DNA of 64,000 nt from JAUIAI01 sp041396585 (lineage in GTDB: Bacteria > Pseudomonadota > Gammaproteobacteria > Burkholderiales > Burkholderiaceae_E), in the NCBI GenBank assembly GCA_041396585.1, contig JAWKYG010000006.1:1-64000 (forward strand), read 5' to 3'. Made by a program: the position numbers and the translations under genes. Positions 54,013-64,000 of this stretch are shown piece after piece. Every line of letters starts with the position of its first letter. Position 1 is the stretch's first letter. A model generated the notes under the pieces. The model searched no databases. It saw only the letters and a program-made list of their open reading frames with translations, and had not been told where the DNA came from.

Positions 54013-54228
54013 GCTCACCTCAGGCAATCGGCAGACGCGATCGAGACTGTACTGCCCTCGGAGCGCTGCCCTGTGAAGTTCGGGCTAAGATGCGAGCCGA
54101 CATCGCGCAAGCCCACATCGCCGCGCCGTGCAACCTGTCCGAGTACGGGCTGCCCACCGACCCCGACAATCGATGATTCACCGGCCGACACGTTTTGGCA
54201 AGCACTCCGCGGTGCCCGTGCACGACCG

Positions 54229-55139
54229 ATGAGTGACGACGGCCAATCCAAGCCCCGCGAGAACCTGATCGGGCGCGCAATCCTGCTGGCCACGGTGGCC
54301 GGTCTGGGCATGGTCAGTATGAATGCCTGCATGCGGGTCGCCCTGCAGTCGGTCGATCCCTTCGTTGCGCAGTTCTTCCGTTATCTGTTCGGCCTGCTCA
54401 TCGCGCTGCCGCTGCTCATGCGCGGAGGCTTTGGCTGGTTGCGGCCGAACAATCTGTCAGGCCAGATCTGGCGGGGCCTGACGCAGACCATCGCGATTAC
54501 GCTGTTCAACTGGCGCTCGCCCACCTGCCCCTGGCCGACACCGTGGCCATCATGTTCACGGTGCCGATCGGCGTGCTGGTGGGCGCCTGGTTGTTTCTCG
54601 GTGAGAAGGTCAACAAGACCCGTTGGCTGGCCAGCGCGCTCGGCCTGGCCGGCGTGCTCATCGTGCTCAGCCCCAAGCTCTCGGGCGGTGGCTCGCTCTT
54701 CTGGAGCCTGGTATTGCTTAGCGCGGTGTCGTTCTGGTCCGCCACCTTCCTGATCACCAAATCGCTCACCCGGCATGATTCGCCGCGCACGATCGTGGCC
54801 TGGCAGAACCTGTCGATCACGCTCATGACCCTGCCCTGGGCGCTGTTCCTCTGGCAGGCTCCGGCAACGGTCGACCTGCTGCTGATGGCCGGTGCCGGCC
54901 TGTTCGGCACCCTGGGCCACTGGGCGCTGACGCGCGCCTTCGCGATTGCCGAGATCTCGGCGTTGCAGCCGGTGCGGTTTCTCGATTTACTCTGGTCGGC
55001 GCTCTACGGGATCGTGCTGTTCGGCGATCCGCCCGTGCTGGCCACGCTGATCGGCGGGGTGGTGATCGTCACCTCGACGATCTGGCTGGCGCGCAGCGAG
55101 GCAGCGGCTCGGTCCCGGCAGGCAGCCAGGGAGGGCTGA
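54229..55139 (+). pseudogene. EamA/DMT-family transporter with a single frameshift
   Basis: Drug/metabolite transporter with ten predicted membrane helices in two EamA repeats, about 303 residues when repaired. The first part starts MSDDGQSKPRENLIGRAILL, and the frame breaks at the GG of 54512-54513, where one G is missing; adding it joins AITLFNW to ALAHLPLADTVAIMFTVPIG. The second repeat is intact (FLITKSLTRHDSPRTIVAWQN, FLDLLWSALYGIVLFGDPP). A sequence error is likely. The substrate is unknown. It is divergent from the serine hydrolase gene. Confidence 0.83.
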
Positions 55140-55244
55140 GCGCCGCTTTCCCGGTGCGCGACGCGGCGCCCTGCCGGCCGTTGTGGCGATCGCCGGCGGG
55201 CCGCAGCGGCACGCCTGCCCGGCAGGCGACTCCGAAGCCCGCGC

Positions 55245-55451
55245 TCAGCCCGAGCCGGCCCGACCCGCGGCCGCAGCCACCGCGATCGCCTGACGAAGCA
55301 CATCGCGATCGCCGATGTGATTGGCCAGCACCAGCATCAGCCGCGCATTCATGGCCGCGGCCTGGGCATCGTCCAGCTCACGCTGGCTGTCGATCAGCTC
55401 CTGGTAGAAGCCATCGGGATCGGTGATGTTCGCGGTTCTGATCAGGGGCAT
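55245..55451 (-). CDS. DUF2783 small protein
   Basis: Protein of 68 residues starting MPLIRTANITDPDGFYQELID, followed by LDDAQAAAMNARLMLVLANHIGD, the complete DUF2783 pattern. AAGGAG precedes the ATG at 55451. DUF2783 genes usually follow FAD-dependent aromatic hydroxylase genes, as here (29-bp gap), but their role is unknown. It is the last gene of the MarR-controlled unit. Confidence 0.85.
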   Translation of the reverse strand: MPLIRTANITDPDGFYQELIDSQRELDDAQAAAMNARLMLVLANHIGDRDVLRQAIAVAAAAGRAGSG

Positions 55452-55480
55452 GATGATCTCCTTGACGATCGGTTGCCCGG

Positions 55481-57112
55481 CTACTTGCGGGTCAGGCAAT
55501 GATCGACGGCCGCGGTCACAGCGGCGGGTTCGAATTCGCGCCAGCGCGCGGCCACGACCTGGTCGGGGCGAATCAGATAGGTGGTGCCGAGCGTCGCGTC
55601 ATAGCGTTCGGCGACCAGCCCCTCGCCATCGACCAGATCGGCATGGGCCGCACCCACTTCTCCATCGATCGCGAGCACCGGGATCCGCATGCCGGCGTGC
55701 TCTATCACGGCCTGTGCCGGACGCTGGCCGAACACCAGCACCTTGAAGTCACCGCCGAGATGATCGAGCAGCCAGCCCGGCCTGCCGCCGACGCTCACGG
55801 GCGCATCGGGGCTGGGGTCACCCGGCGCGGCGCCGCGCAAGAAGCCCGGGCCATCGGCACCATTGAGCGATGACATCCGATAGGGAGTGGGTGTGGACAG
55901 GCGACCGCTGTTGACCAGCGGCCGCGCCAGCGGCTCCTCGCGTGCGAGATCGAGCACGGCATCACGCAGCAGGCGGCTCGCGGCGCTCTTGGGGGTGATG
56001 AAATCGGTGGAACGTGTGGAATTGAGGAGATTGTCATCGGCGGCAAACGCGCGTTCCTCGTGGTAGGTATCCAGCAGGCGCTCTGGCGCCTGCCCGTGCA
56101 CGACCGCGGCAAGTTTCCAGCCGAGATTGTCGATGTCCTGCACGCCGGTGTTGGCACCACGCGCACCGAACGGCGACACCTGGTGGGCCGCATCACCGGC
56201 AAACAGAACCCGCCCGTAGCGGAAGTTGTCGATGCGTCGACAGGCGAACTGATAGATCGACACCCACTCGAGTTCGAAGGGCACGTCCGGCAACATCGCC
56301 TCGATGCGCGCCCGGACATTCTCCGGGCGTCGTTCGATGTCGGGATCGGCCTGCCAGCCAAGTTGAAAGTCGATCCGCCAGACATCATCGGACTGCTTGT
56401 GCAGCAGCACCGACTGACCGCGGTGAAACGGGGGATCGAACCAGAACCAGCGCTCGGTGGGGAAATCGGCCTTCATGACCACGTCGGCGATCAGGAAGCG
56501 ATCCTGGAAGAACTGGCCCGAGAAGCCCGCCCCCACCATGCGGCGCGTGTCGCTGTTGGCGCCGTCACAGGCAATCACCCATTCGGCCTGCATGTGAAAC
56601 ACGCCATCCGGTGTTTCCACCGTCAGCAAGACATGATCATCATGCTGTTGCAGATTGAGCAGCTTGTGCTTCCAGCGTAGATCGATCCGCTGATCGGCAT
56701 CACAGGCGGCCACCAGATGCTCTTCGAGATAGTACTGCTGCAGATTGATCATCGCCGGCATCTTGTGCCCCGGCTCGGGCTGCAGGTCGAACGCATAGGC
56801 AAGATCATCACGAAAGAAAACCTTGCCACGCTGCCAGCTCACACCCTTCTCGATCAGCGGCGCGACCAGGCCCAGCCGGTCCCAGACCTCGAGCGCGCGC
56901 TTGGCATAGCACACGGCACGCGATCCGATGCTCACGGTATCGTTGTCGTCGAGAACCACCACCGGTAGATCATGGGCGGCGAAATCGAGTGCGGCGGTCA
57001 GGCCGATCGGGCCCGCGCCGATGACCACCACCGGATGCCGTGTCGCCACACCGCTACTTTGCTCGGCGCTGACCCGATAGGGAAAACGAGGGTATTGATA
57101 GGTTGCAAGCAT
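55481..57112 (-). CDS. FAD-dependent aromatic hydroxylase (MhpA-like)
   Basis: Class A flavin monooxygenase of 543 residues. FAD-binding GAGPIGLTAALDFA at about 33-46, ACDGANSDTRRMVG and GDAAHQVSPFGARGANTGVQDIDNLGWKL are all present, and a C-terminal thioredoxin-like domain follows, as in phenol-hydroxylase-type and MhpA enzymes. The aromatic substrate is not known. It lies between the VOC and DUF2783 genes on the same strand, under the MarR-type operator upstream of the VOC gene. Confidence 0.88.
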   Translation of the reverse strand: MLATYQYPRFPYRVSAEQSSGVATRHPVVVIGAGPIGLTAALDFAAHDLPVVVLDDNDTVSIGSRAVCYAKRALEVWDRLGLVAPLIEKGVSWQRGKVFFRDDLAYAFDLQPEPGHKMPAMINLQQYYLEEHLVAACDADQRIDLRWKHKLLNLQQHDDHVLLTVETPDGVFHMQAEWVIACDGANSDTRRMVGAGFSGQFFQDRFLIADVVMKADFPTERWFWFDPPFHRGQSVLLHKQSDDVWRIDFQLGWQADPDIERRPENVRARIEAMLPDVPFELEWVSIYQFACRRIDNFRYGRVLFAGDAAHQVSPFGARGANTGVQDIDNLGWKLAAVVHGQAPERLLDTYHEERAFAADDNLLNSTRSTDFITPKSAASRLLRDAVLDLAREEPLARPLVNSGRLSTPTPYRMSSLNGADGPGFLRGAAPGDPSPDAPVSVGGRPGWLLDHLGGDFKVLVFGQRPAQAVIEHAGMRIPVLAIDGEVGAAHADLVDGEGLVAERYDATLGTTYLIRPDQVVAARWREFEPAAVTAAVDHCLTRK

Positions 57113-57227
57113 CCGTGGCTCCTGGCAGCTGATGCAGACTCAGTGTGGTTTCGCAGGGATGGAATCGGCAGCGCCGGCATCTCCCCGGGCTCGAAGCACG
57201 GCCGGGCGGACCCCGGCCCGAGGCCGT

Positions 57228-57773
57228 TCAGGGCCCGACGCCGGCCAGTTCGTCCTTGTGCAGCCAGGCGGAGTGCCGCGGGGCGCGCTTGGTGACCGCC
57301 CACTCATCGAGCATCGCCCACTTCACCTCGTCGAGCTGGGCCTGCATTTCGGCGGTGGCGGTATCCGCGGCCAGTTCCAGGCGGTGACCGTTGGGATCGA
57401 AGAAGTAGATCGATTTGAAGATCTTGTGATCGGTGATGCCGACCACGTCGATGCCCTCGGCTTCGAGCCTGCCCTTGATGCGTGCCAGTTCATCGACGCT
57501 GTCGACCTTGAAGGCGATGTGCTGAACCCACTCGGGGGTGTTCTTGTCGCGCCCCATGGCCGGGGAATTGGGCAATTCGAAAAACGCCAGCACGTTGCCG
57601 CCACCGGCATCGAGGAAGACATGCATGTAGGGATCGGGCTCGTGCGTCGAAGGCACATTGTTCTCGGCGATGGCGAGCACGAAATCCATGCCCAGCATGC
57701 GCTGATACCACTCGACCGTCTCCTTGGCATCGCGGCAGCGATAAGCGACATGATGAATGCGTTGCAGGGCCAT
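57228..57773 (-). CDS. VOC (glyoxalase/extradiol dioxygenase-fold) protein
   Basis: Metal-binding vicinal-oxygen-chelate protein of 181 residues. HHVAYRCRDAKETVEWYQRMLGM begins the first betaalphabeta unit, and PEWVQHIAFKVDS and YFFDPNGHRLELA supply the second histidine and the glutamate ligand. The ATG at 57773 has GGAGG 5 nt upstream. A ring-cleavage or isomerase role beside the flavin hydroxylase is plausible but not shown. Confidence 0.85.
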   Translation of the reverse strand: MALQRIHHVAYRCRDAKETVEWYQRMLGMDFVLAIAENNVPSTHEPDPYMHVFLDAGGGNVLAFFELPNSPAMGRDKNTPEWVQHIAFKVDSVDELARIKGRLEAEGIDVVGITDHKIFKSIYFFDPNGHRLELAADTATAEMQAQLDEVKWAMLDEWAVTKRAPRHSAWLHKDELAGVGP

Positions 57774-57861
57774 GGTGCCTCCGTCGTTGGGTGGCCGGCT
57801 CGGCCGCCGGCGGGTCTCGATCATGTGGCGCCGCCCGTCGGGCCAGGCGCATGAGTCAATA

Positions 57862-57905
57862 GTATCCATTGCAACTAATGAGGTCAAGATAGTTGCAAGT
57901 GATAC
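57862..57905. promoter_or_regulatory. Probable MarR operator (inverted repeat)
   Basis: Two 16-bp arms (57862-57877 and 57890-57905) with 14 of 16 complementary positions, including a perfect TTGCAACTA/TAGTTGCAA core and outer GTATC/GATAC, separated by 12 bp. It lies in the 160-bp divergent gap between the VOC gene and the MarR gene, 28 bp before the marR start. The size and symmetry suit MarR dimers, so it probably controls both directions. Confidence 0.8.
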
Positions 57906-57933
57906 CATCTCAGGGTTCGAGAGGTTGGTGGAA

Positions 57934-58473
57934 ATGGCCGCAAACAAACCAAGAGACAGCCGGGCGGGCGCGGCGACGAGCGGCGGCGCGGATGCCGGCA
58001 ATGACCAGGGCATGTCCCTGTCGGGCTTTCTGCCCTATCAGCTGGCCGTGGCCGCCGAAGCGGTCAGCCGCTGCGTGGCAGATGTCTATACCAGCGAGTT
58101 CGATCTGGCACGCGACGAATGGCGCGTGCTGGCCGCCCTAGGGGAAACCGGTGAGGCCAGCACCAAGGCGACGCAACTACAGACCACGCTCGACAAGGTG
58201 CAGGCGAGTCGGGCGATTGCCCGCCTGGAGCGCAAGGCCCTGCTCACCCGTCACGAAGATCCGGACGACCGGCGCAATCACATCCTGCGGCTGACCCGCT
58301 CGGGACGTGCGCTGTATCGCCGCCTGGTGCCACGGGTGATCGCGATAGAGCAGGAATTGCTGGCCTCGCTGGCCAGTGGCGAGCGCGCCGCGCTCGAGCG
58401 CGCCCTCACCCGCTTGCAGGAACGCGCCGCCGTGATCCGCCAAGCGTACGGGACGGGCAGTGGTTCGGACTGA
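57934..58473 (+). CDS. MarR-family transcriptional regulator
   Basis: Winged-helix regulator of 179 residues. The DNA-binding core reads DEWRVLAALGETGEASTKATQLQ, then SRAIARLERKALLTRHEDPDDRRNHILRLTRSG, which contains the MarR wing motif DPDDRR. The start at 57934 is chosen for the GAGAGG upstream and because the longer frame would read through the operator. The C-terminal residues GSGSD are encoded by the first copy of the 41-bp tandem repeat. Confidence 0.9.
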   Translation: MAANKPRDSRAGAATSGGADAGNDQGMSLSGFLPYQLAVAAEAVSRCVADVYTSEFDLARDEWRVLAALGETGEASTKATQLQTTLDKVQASRAIARLERKALLTRHEDPDDRRNHILRLTRSGRALYRRLVPRVIAIEQELLASLASGERAALERALTRLQERAAVIRQAYGTGSGSD

Positions 58474-58620
58474 GCCAGGCCCGAGGCCCGGCGGAAAACC
58501 GCGGTTCGCACTGAGCCACGCCTGGTCCGCACTGAGCCACGCCTGAAATCCGGCGGGAAACCGTGGTTCGTACTGAGCCGCGATCAAGCGACGGCGACAA
58601 GCCGCGGTTCAGGCTGCAAG
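58461..58620. repeat. Degenerate 41-bp tandem repeat
   Basis: Units begin at 58461, 58502, 58523, 58564 and 58605: spacing is 41, 21, 41 and 41 bp. Each opens with a GGTTCGNACTGAGCC-like core; later parts share CGGCGGGAAACCG-like sequence. The first unit overlaps the marR stop codon; the second is half length. No spacer structure of CRISPR type is present. Confidence 0.8.
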
Positions 58621-58664
58621 GGTCACGGGGCGGCGGCCCGCCCCTTGGATGGGCCGGGCCATGA

Positions 58665-59171
58665 TCAGGCATCGGCCGGCTGCCGCGCCTCGGTGTGCAT
58701 GCCGCGCGGTGCCTGATCCCACCAGTCGCGCGGTGTCGAGCTGCTGTGCGCAGACCAGCGTGCAACCCGGGAACCGCCCTCTTCGGCAGCTTCGTGCCAG
58801 AAGCCCCAGGGCTTGGCACGGGCATTGCTGTGCACGAACAGGGTCCAGACGGATCGTGAACCCGGCGGCATGATCACCCTGTGGAAGGTGTCTCCGGAGA
58901 GCAGATTCATGTAGCGCACCGTGCGATCACCGCTGCGCCGCCGCTCCAGATACTGGCCGCTGAGCACCACCGAGAATGCCCAGGGCCACGGATGATCATG
59001 AAGACCGCGGTCCGGATCGGAGCCGACGAATCTGTGCAGATAGGCGGTCAGCCCGAACGCACGAAACAGAAAATAGCGCTCGAGATAAGGATGCTCGCCA
59101 TCGGAAATGATCCGACAGGCGAGCCGGCCGCTGAACAAATATAGGCTACGACGGATCCAGGATGCGATCAC
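58665..59171 (-). CDS. Cupin-like protein of unknown function
   Basis: Protein of 168 residues. It has an aromatic-rich N-terminus (WIRRSLYLFSG) and a double-stranded beta-helix pattern with possible metal ligands in RGLHDHPWPWAFSVVLSG and a later FHRVIMPPGSRSVW. The family is not recognised. Expected homology begins at the GTG at 59171, 4 bp after the rhlE stop; longer starts would run into the Arg/Pro-rich frame of the rhlE tail. It may be cotranscribed with rhlE. Confidence 0.65.
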   Translation of the reverse strand: MIASWIRRSLYLFSGRLACRIISDGEHPYLERYFLFRAFGLTAYLHRFVGSDPDRGLHDHPWPWAFSVVLSGQYLERRRSGDRTVRYMNLLSGDTFHRVIMPPGSRSVWTLFVHSNARAKPWGFWHEAAEEGGSRVARWSAHSSSTPRDWWDQAPRGMHTEARQPADA

Positions 59172-59175
59172 GGTC

Positions 59176-60570
<1,395 letters not shown>

Positions 60571-60838
60571 CAAAAGGGTTCCTGGCACTGCCCGACAGGC
60601 TGTCGATATCGACGCCATGGCATCGGCCCGGGCAGGCATCTTTGGGGAGGAGAGACGGGCCGACTTCGGGTCGCTGTATGCGATTCGGCCGCCGATGCGC
60701 GGCCGGGTCCGGGTGCCCGTGAGATCCGCGCTAACGCGGATTGCTGACACTATACGCAGGCCATGGCCCGCCGTCCACTGAATGCGGACGATCTGTCGGA
60801 AATGTGCCCGTTCGAAGCGCGCCGCACCGGCAGGCCGA

Positions 60839-61630
60839 TCAACCGGTCATCAGGATGCCGCCGTCGATGTTCAGCGCCTGGCCGGTCATGCCGGCCGACG
60901 CATCGCTGGCCAGATAAAGCGCGAGAGGCGCGATCTCATCGGGCACCAGCCGCCGCCCGACCAGGGTCAGGCCGCGCTCGATCTCGGCCACGCCGCGCCC
61001 GGTACGCTCGGCGTCATAGGCCAGCCGGCGATCATTGAGGAGCGTGGCGACGGGCCCGGGACAGATCGCATTGGCAGTCACGCCCTGCGCGCTCACCTCC
61101 ATGGCCAGCGTGCGTGTCAGCCCGAGCAGGCCATGTTTGCTGGCCGCATAGGCAGCGCCGTGCAATGCGCCGATCTTGCCGTTGATGGAGGCAATGTTGA
61201 TGATCCGCCCCCAGCGCCGCGCCAGCATGGCCGGCAATACGCGCCGGCATAGGCGATACGGCACGGTCAGGTTGACGAACATCATCTTGTCCCAGAAATC
61301 GTCGTCGTATTCGGCCACCGGACGAGGATTCTCACTGCTGCCCATGCCGGCGTTATTGACCAGGATGTCAATGTCGCCAAGCGTACTGGTCACCGCCTCC
61401 AGCACCCTGCGCTCGGCGCCGGGCTCGGCGAGGTCCGCGACCACCACCTGGCAGCGCGCGCCGGCGTGACTGATCTCCTGCGCCAGCGAGTCGAGTTCGG
61501 CTTCATTGCGCCCGGTCACGCCGACCTCGGCCCCCGCCCGCCCGAAGGCCAGTGCGATCGCGCGGCCGATGCCCTTGCTGGCGCCGGTGACCAGGGCAAC
61601 ACGCCCTTCAAGTTGCGAATCCGCCTGCAT
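60839..61630 (-). CDS. SDR-family oxidoreductase
   Basis: Classical short-chain dehydrogenase of 263 residues: VTGASKGIG at 14-22, NNAG at 92-95, catalytic S148, Y161 and K165 (YAASK), and the PG motif ICPGPVAT. A strong GAGGAGG precedes the start. It follows the dioxygenase subunit genes on the same strand with a 43-bp gap, so oxidation of a dihydrodiol or related product is possible. The substrate is unknown. Confidence 0.88.
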   Translation of the reverse strand: MQADSQLEGRVALVTGASKGIGRAIALAFGRAGAEVGVTGRNEAELDSLAQEISHAGARCQVVVADLAEPGAERRVLEAVTSTLGDIDILVNNAGMGSSENPRPVAEYDDDFWDKMMFVNLTVPYRLCRRVLPAMLARRWGRIINIASINGKIGALHGAAYAASKHGLLGLTRTLAMEVSAQGVTANAICPGPVATLLNDRRLAYDAERTGRGVAEIERGLTLVGRRLVPDEIAPLALYLASDASAGMTGQALNIDGGILMTG

Positions 61631-61673
61631 GAAACCTCCTCATCGTTATCACGGGCCGCCCATCGGTCACGGC

Positions 61674-62197
61674 TCAGACGCAGTAGAAATCGAGCATCGT
61701 CGGAATGCGGTCATTGGCCAGCACCACCGTCTTGGCGGCAATGCGTGCATGCGTGCCCTCGCCGATCAGCCGATGCGTGACATGTCCGAAGAACACATGC
61801 TGACGTTGCGCGCGGGTGAACCAGACATGACAGCTGAATGCGCTGCGCAGCGTGAGCACGCCGGCGTCGGCAGCCACCGACAGGGGCGGACCGGGAAGAT
61901 GCGCGGTGCGCGGCAACGGGCTCGAGGCAACCGACAGACCGGAGCGCACCCGCCAGACCCGATCGGCGAGCGCCTCGCGCGAACTGCAGTAGATCAACGA
62001 AACCGCGCTGTCGGGATCATCGCCCAGGCGCTCGGCATCCAGCCAGGCCGGCACCCAGAAACAGGCGTCCTCGGCGTACAGCGCGAGCCAGTCGTCCCAG
62101 AGCCGATGGTCGAGGTAGTAGCCTCACGGGCGATCAACTCGGCGGCCCATGACGGCGGTGTCCGGGGCAGTGTCGGCCCGGTGGCGGTGTCAGTCAT
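61674..62197 (-). pseudogene. Ring-hydroxylating dioxygenase beta subunit with a single frameshift
   Basis: Small subunit of a Rieske dioxygenase, about 174 residues when repaired. The N-terminus MTDTATGPTLPRTPPSWAAE starts at 62197; the frame breaks at 62120/62121, where adding one base joins LIAREA to YYLDHRLWDDWLALYAED and then FWVPAWLDAERLGDDPDSAVSLIYCSS, the scytalone-dehydratase-like fold. The rest is intact up to DRIPTMLDFYCV. The start overlaps the alpha-subunit stop by 8 bp. A sequence error is likely because no other damage is seen. Confidence 0.84.
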
Positions 62198-63524
62198 CGA
62201 GCGTCTCGGCCCAGTGCCGGTAGATCGGTCTCAGGATCGATTCATCGGCCATCGCGAACGGCCCTTGCACCGACTGCAGCGGATCGATGCCCAGCGCCGC
62301 CGCCTGATCGTCCGGCCCCGGGTGCGCACGGGCCAGCCCGCGCGCACCGGCCTGGGACCACGGATCGGCACCCGCGGCCAGGCCCCGTTGCAGGCCCTCG
62401 TACATGACGGTGTCATCGGGCGTGGCCAGGCCACTCGGGTTGAAGAAATCCTCATACTGGCGCAAGCGCTGACGCCGCTGGTCGCGCGACTCGCCCACCG
62501 GGGCCACACAGTAGGCGGTGATCTCGGTCAGATCGACGGCCAGCGGCCGGATCACGCGCATCTGCAGCGACGCGTTGGAAGCCAGTTGCAGATTCGGAAA
62601 CACATTGAACTGGCGGGTGCGGAACATCCATTGGGCGCGCAGCGCCCCGACGCGCGCGATCAGCGCATCACGGCCGGCATACAGCGGGTGGCGCTCTATC
62701 GGTGAATCGGTCCAGACCAGCGCATGCCCGTGCCTGAGTCCGAAGCCGCCCATCGCCTGCTCGACCTCGCGCCCTCCGTCGCCCTGCCAGAGTGCCGGCG
62801 CGGCATCGGCACGCTTGGGCCCCTGGGCCCGTCGCTCGAGCAGGCGAAGATAGGACGGATGGGTCGAGGTGAAATGATAGGCATCGAGCGAGTTCTCGAT
62901 CTGATGCTTCCAGTTGGCGGCCACTGTATAGGTGACCGCCCCGGGCACGAGTTCGACGCCATCGGGCGACTGATCGACGATCAGGTCGAGGAAGACGCGG
63001 GCATCGCCGAGATGTTCATCCAGCGAGAGTGCGGGCGGCGCGAGACTGGCGAACAGAAAGCCACGGTACTCGCCGAACGCGGCCACGGGCTCGAGGCCGT
63101 GGTCCTGGCCTTCGAAGGCCGCGCCATAGTCCGCCTGAGCCTGATCCTTGATGGCCACATTGCGCCCGCCGCTGTCATACACCCAGGCGTGGTAGGGGCA
63201 GGCATGAAAGCGCCGGTTGCCCTGCCCCGGCAGACACATCAGCATGCCCTTGTGCCGGCAGCGGTTGTGATAGCAGCCGAGCCTGCCGGCAGCGTCGCGC
63301 ATCAACACCAGCGGCACCTGCGCGATGCCAAGGCTCAGGAAATCGCCGGGTTCGCGAACCTGCGACACATGACCCACGTACACCCAGCCGCGGGCGAACA
63401 GCCGGCTGCGCTCGAGCTCGAAGACTCGCGGATCGAGATAGATATCCCGATGCAGCCGGAAACAGCCCTCCTCGGGCCGGTCGTCCAGCAGACTCGATAC
63501 ACGATGCGATGGTGCGTCTTGCAT
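62190..63524 (-). CDS. Rieske ring-hydroxylating dioxygenase alpha subunit
   Basis: Catalytic subunit of 444 residues. The Rieske cluster ligands are C89-x-H91 and C109-x-x-H112. The mononuclear iron site is seen as NSLDAYHFTSTHPSY with H217 and H222; the acidic ligand is expected near the C-terminus. The substrate cannot be told from this sequence. The start at 63524 (MQDAPSHRVS) is preferred to a longer frame. The electron-transfer genes (ferredoxin, reductase) are not in the window. Confidence 0.9.
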   Translation of the reverse strand: MQDAPSHRVSSLLDDRPEEGCFRLHRDIYLDPRVFELERSRLFARGWVYVGHVSQVREPGDFLSLGIAQVPLVLMRDAAGRLGCYHNRCRHKGMLMCLPGQGNRRFHACPYHAWVYDSGGRNVAIKDQAQADYGAAFEGQDHGLEPVAAFGEYRGFLFASLAPPALSLDEHLGDARVFLDLIVDQSPDGVELVPGAVTYTVAANWKHQIENSLDAYHFTSTHPSYLRLLERRAQGPKRADAAPALWQGDGGREVEQAMGGFGLRHGHALVWTDSPIERHPLYAGRDALIARVGALRAQWMFRTRQFNVFPNLQLASNASLQMRVIRPLAVDLTEITAYCVAPVGESRDQRRQRLRQYEDFFNPSGLATPDDTVMYEGLQRGLAAGADPWSQAGARGLARAHPGPDDQAAALGIDPLQSVQGPFAMADESILRPIYRHWAETLDD

Positions 63525-63640
63525 GCGCGCAGGATAACCCGGAAGCGAAGCGATGCCACGAGCGAGCACCACGCCCCGGCTGCGCCAGCCACCCGCACAG
63601 GCCCGCGTCGGCGCAGACCGGTCAGCGCCGGCGCGACGAC

Positions 63641-64000
63641 TCAGAAGCCGTAGATCAGATTGACCGTGGTCACGGCGTCGCGCTTTTTGCCGAGCGCGCC
63701 GACGATGTCGCTGTTGAATCGAATCGCGTGCGACAAACCCAGCGAGAACGCATCGCTCATCTTGACCTTCAGGCTCGAGGTCGAGGTGTAGAGCGTGTTC
63801 GCGGCACCGCTTTCCGCGCCGAGACGCTGACCGAGCGTGACCTGCTCATTGAGTCGGCCGACGTAGTTGAGCGCGAGCAGGCCCACGGCGCTATGCTCGG
63901 ACGGTGTGGCATCGAGGTAGCGGATCTGCGAGCGACCACCACCGGCCTCGAGATTCAGTTCATGCACCGGGCCGCTCAGCACCTTGTATCCGAGCCCGGC
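63641..64000 (-). CDS. DUF481 outer-membrane beta-barrel protein (5' partial)
   Basis: The last 119 residues of a DUF481/YdiY-like protein. The pattern of alternating hydrophobic strands and the C-terminal phenylalanine (VTTVNLIYGF) identify an outer-membrane barrel; AGLGYKVLSGPVHELNLEAGGG at the window edge continues in frame upstream. The start lies beyond the window. Function unknown. Confidence 0.82.
   Translation of the reverse strand, partial: AGLGYKVLSGPVHELNLEAGGGRSQIRYLDATPSEHSAVGLLALNYVGRLNEQVTLGQRLGAESGAANTLYTSTSSLKVKMSDAFSLGLSHAIRFNSDIVGALGKKRDAVTTVNLIYGF

Noticed and set aside
58461..58620. Possible small CRISPR array
   Set aside because: Units abut without unique spacers, one is half length, and no cas gene is near.
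61506..62705. 399-residue plus-strand frame over the dioxygenase region
   Set aside because: Shadow frame across three minus-strand genes with known folds.

Overview
The window is 64 kb of GC-rich (mid-60s %) Gram-negative chromosome. The gene order apaG / rpe / gph / trpE / trpG / trpD / trpC, together with mltA, dsbC, a ubiH-type gene, acuI, pldA, paaI/paaK and a fused aerobic indolepyruvate oxidoreductase, suggests a betaproteobacterium, most likely Burkholderiales. This is inference from gene content and synteny; no 16S gene or other decisive marker is present. One tRNA-Phe(GAA) was found, and no IS element, prophage, CRISPR array or rRNA.

Layout. 1-3.6 kb: end of a phenylacetate gene set (paaI, paaK), an AcuI-type reductase and a MobA-like nucleotidyltransferase. 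3.7-6.5 kb: M61 peptidase with PDZ, and outer-membrane phospholipase A. 6.5-22.8 kb: the most unusual region, an MSHA-type pilus/pseudopilus locus. A leftward pair (ABC ATPase, MshM-like AAA ATPase) faces a tightly packed 12-gene rightward operon: MshL secretin, MshN, MshE, MshG, MshI/J/K-like assembly proteins, a GspK-like tip candidate, a prepilin, an ABC-2 type permease, an unknown helical protein and a second prepilin. The ABC ATPase and permease sit at opposite ends of the locus and lack other visible partners, so they probably form one transporter serving the pilus machine.

22.9-27.6 kb: trpE, trpG, trpD and trpC, with a CAP-domain lipoprotein gene on the opposite strand between trpE and trpG. 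27.8-33.3 kb: gph, rpe, apaG, mltA, dsbC, ubiH-type gene, tRNA-Phe. 33.4-35.1 kb: DUF2889 protein and a quinone-oxidoreductase-like protein. 35.1-42.5 kb: an ECF sigma/anti-sigma pair next to a secreted and membrane set (small lipoprotein, DUF4331, TPR, HupE/UreJ-like, cytochrome P460, lectin-like). 43.1-45.5 kb: GGDEF/EAL protein. 45.6-49.1 kb: a badly frameshifted indolepyruvate ferredoxin oxidoreductase. 49.3-55.1 kb: FAD-linked oxidase, YbjQ, GCS2-like ligase, serine hydrolase, EamA transporter. 55.2-58.6 kb: a MarR-controlled catabolic unit (DUF2783, MhpA-like hydroxylase, VOC protein) with a clear operator, followed by a 41-bp tandem repeat. 58.7-64 kb: cupin-like protein, RhlE helicase, SDR, Rieske dioxygenase beta and alpha subunits, and a truncated DUF481 barrel.

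Sequence quality. Five otherwise well conserved genes (mshN, trpE, the anti-sigma gene, the EamA gene and the dioxygenase beta gene) each carry one single-base indel, mostly in homopolymers. The indolepyruvate oxidoreductase gene carries about ten lesions. The isolated indels look like consensus errors; the dense cluster may be real decay or locally poor sequence.
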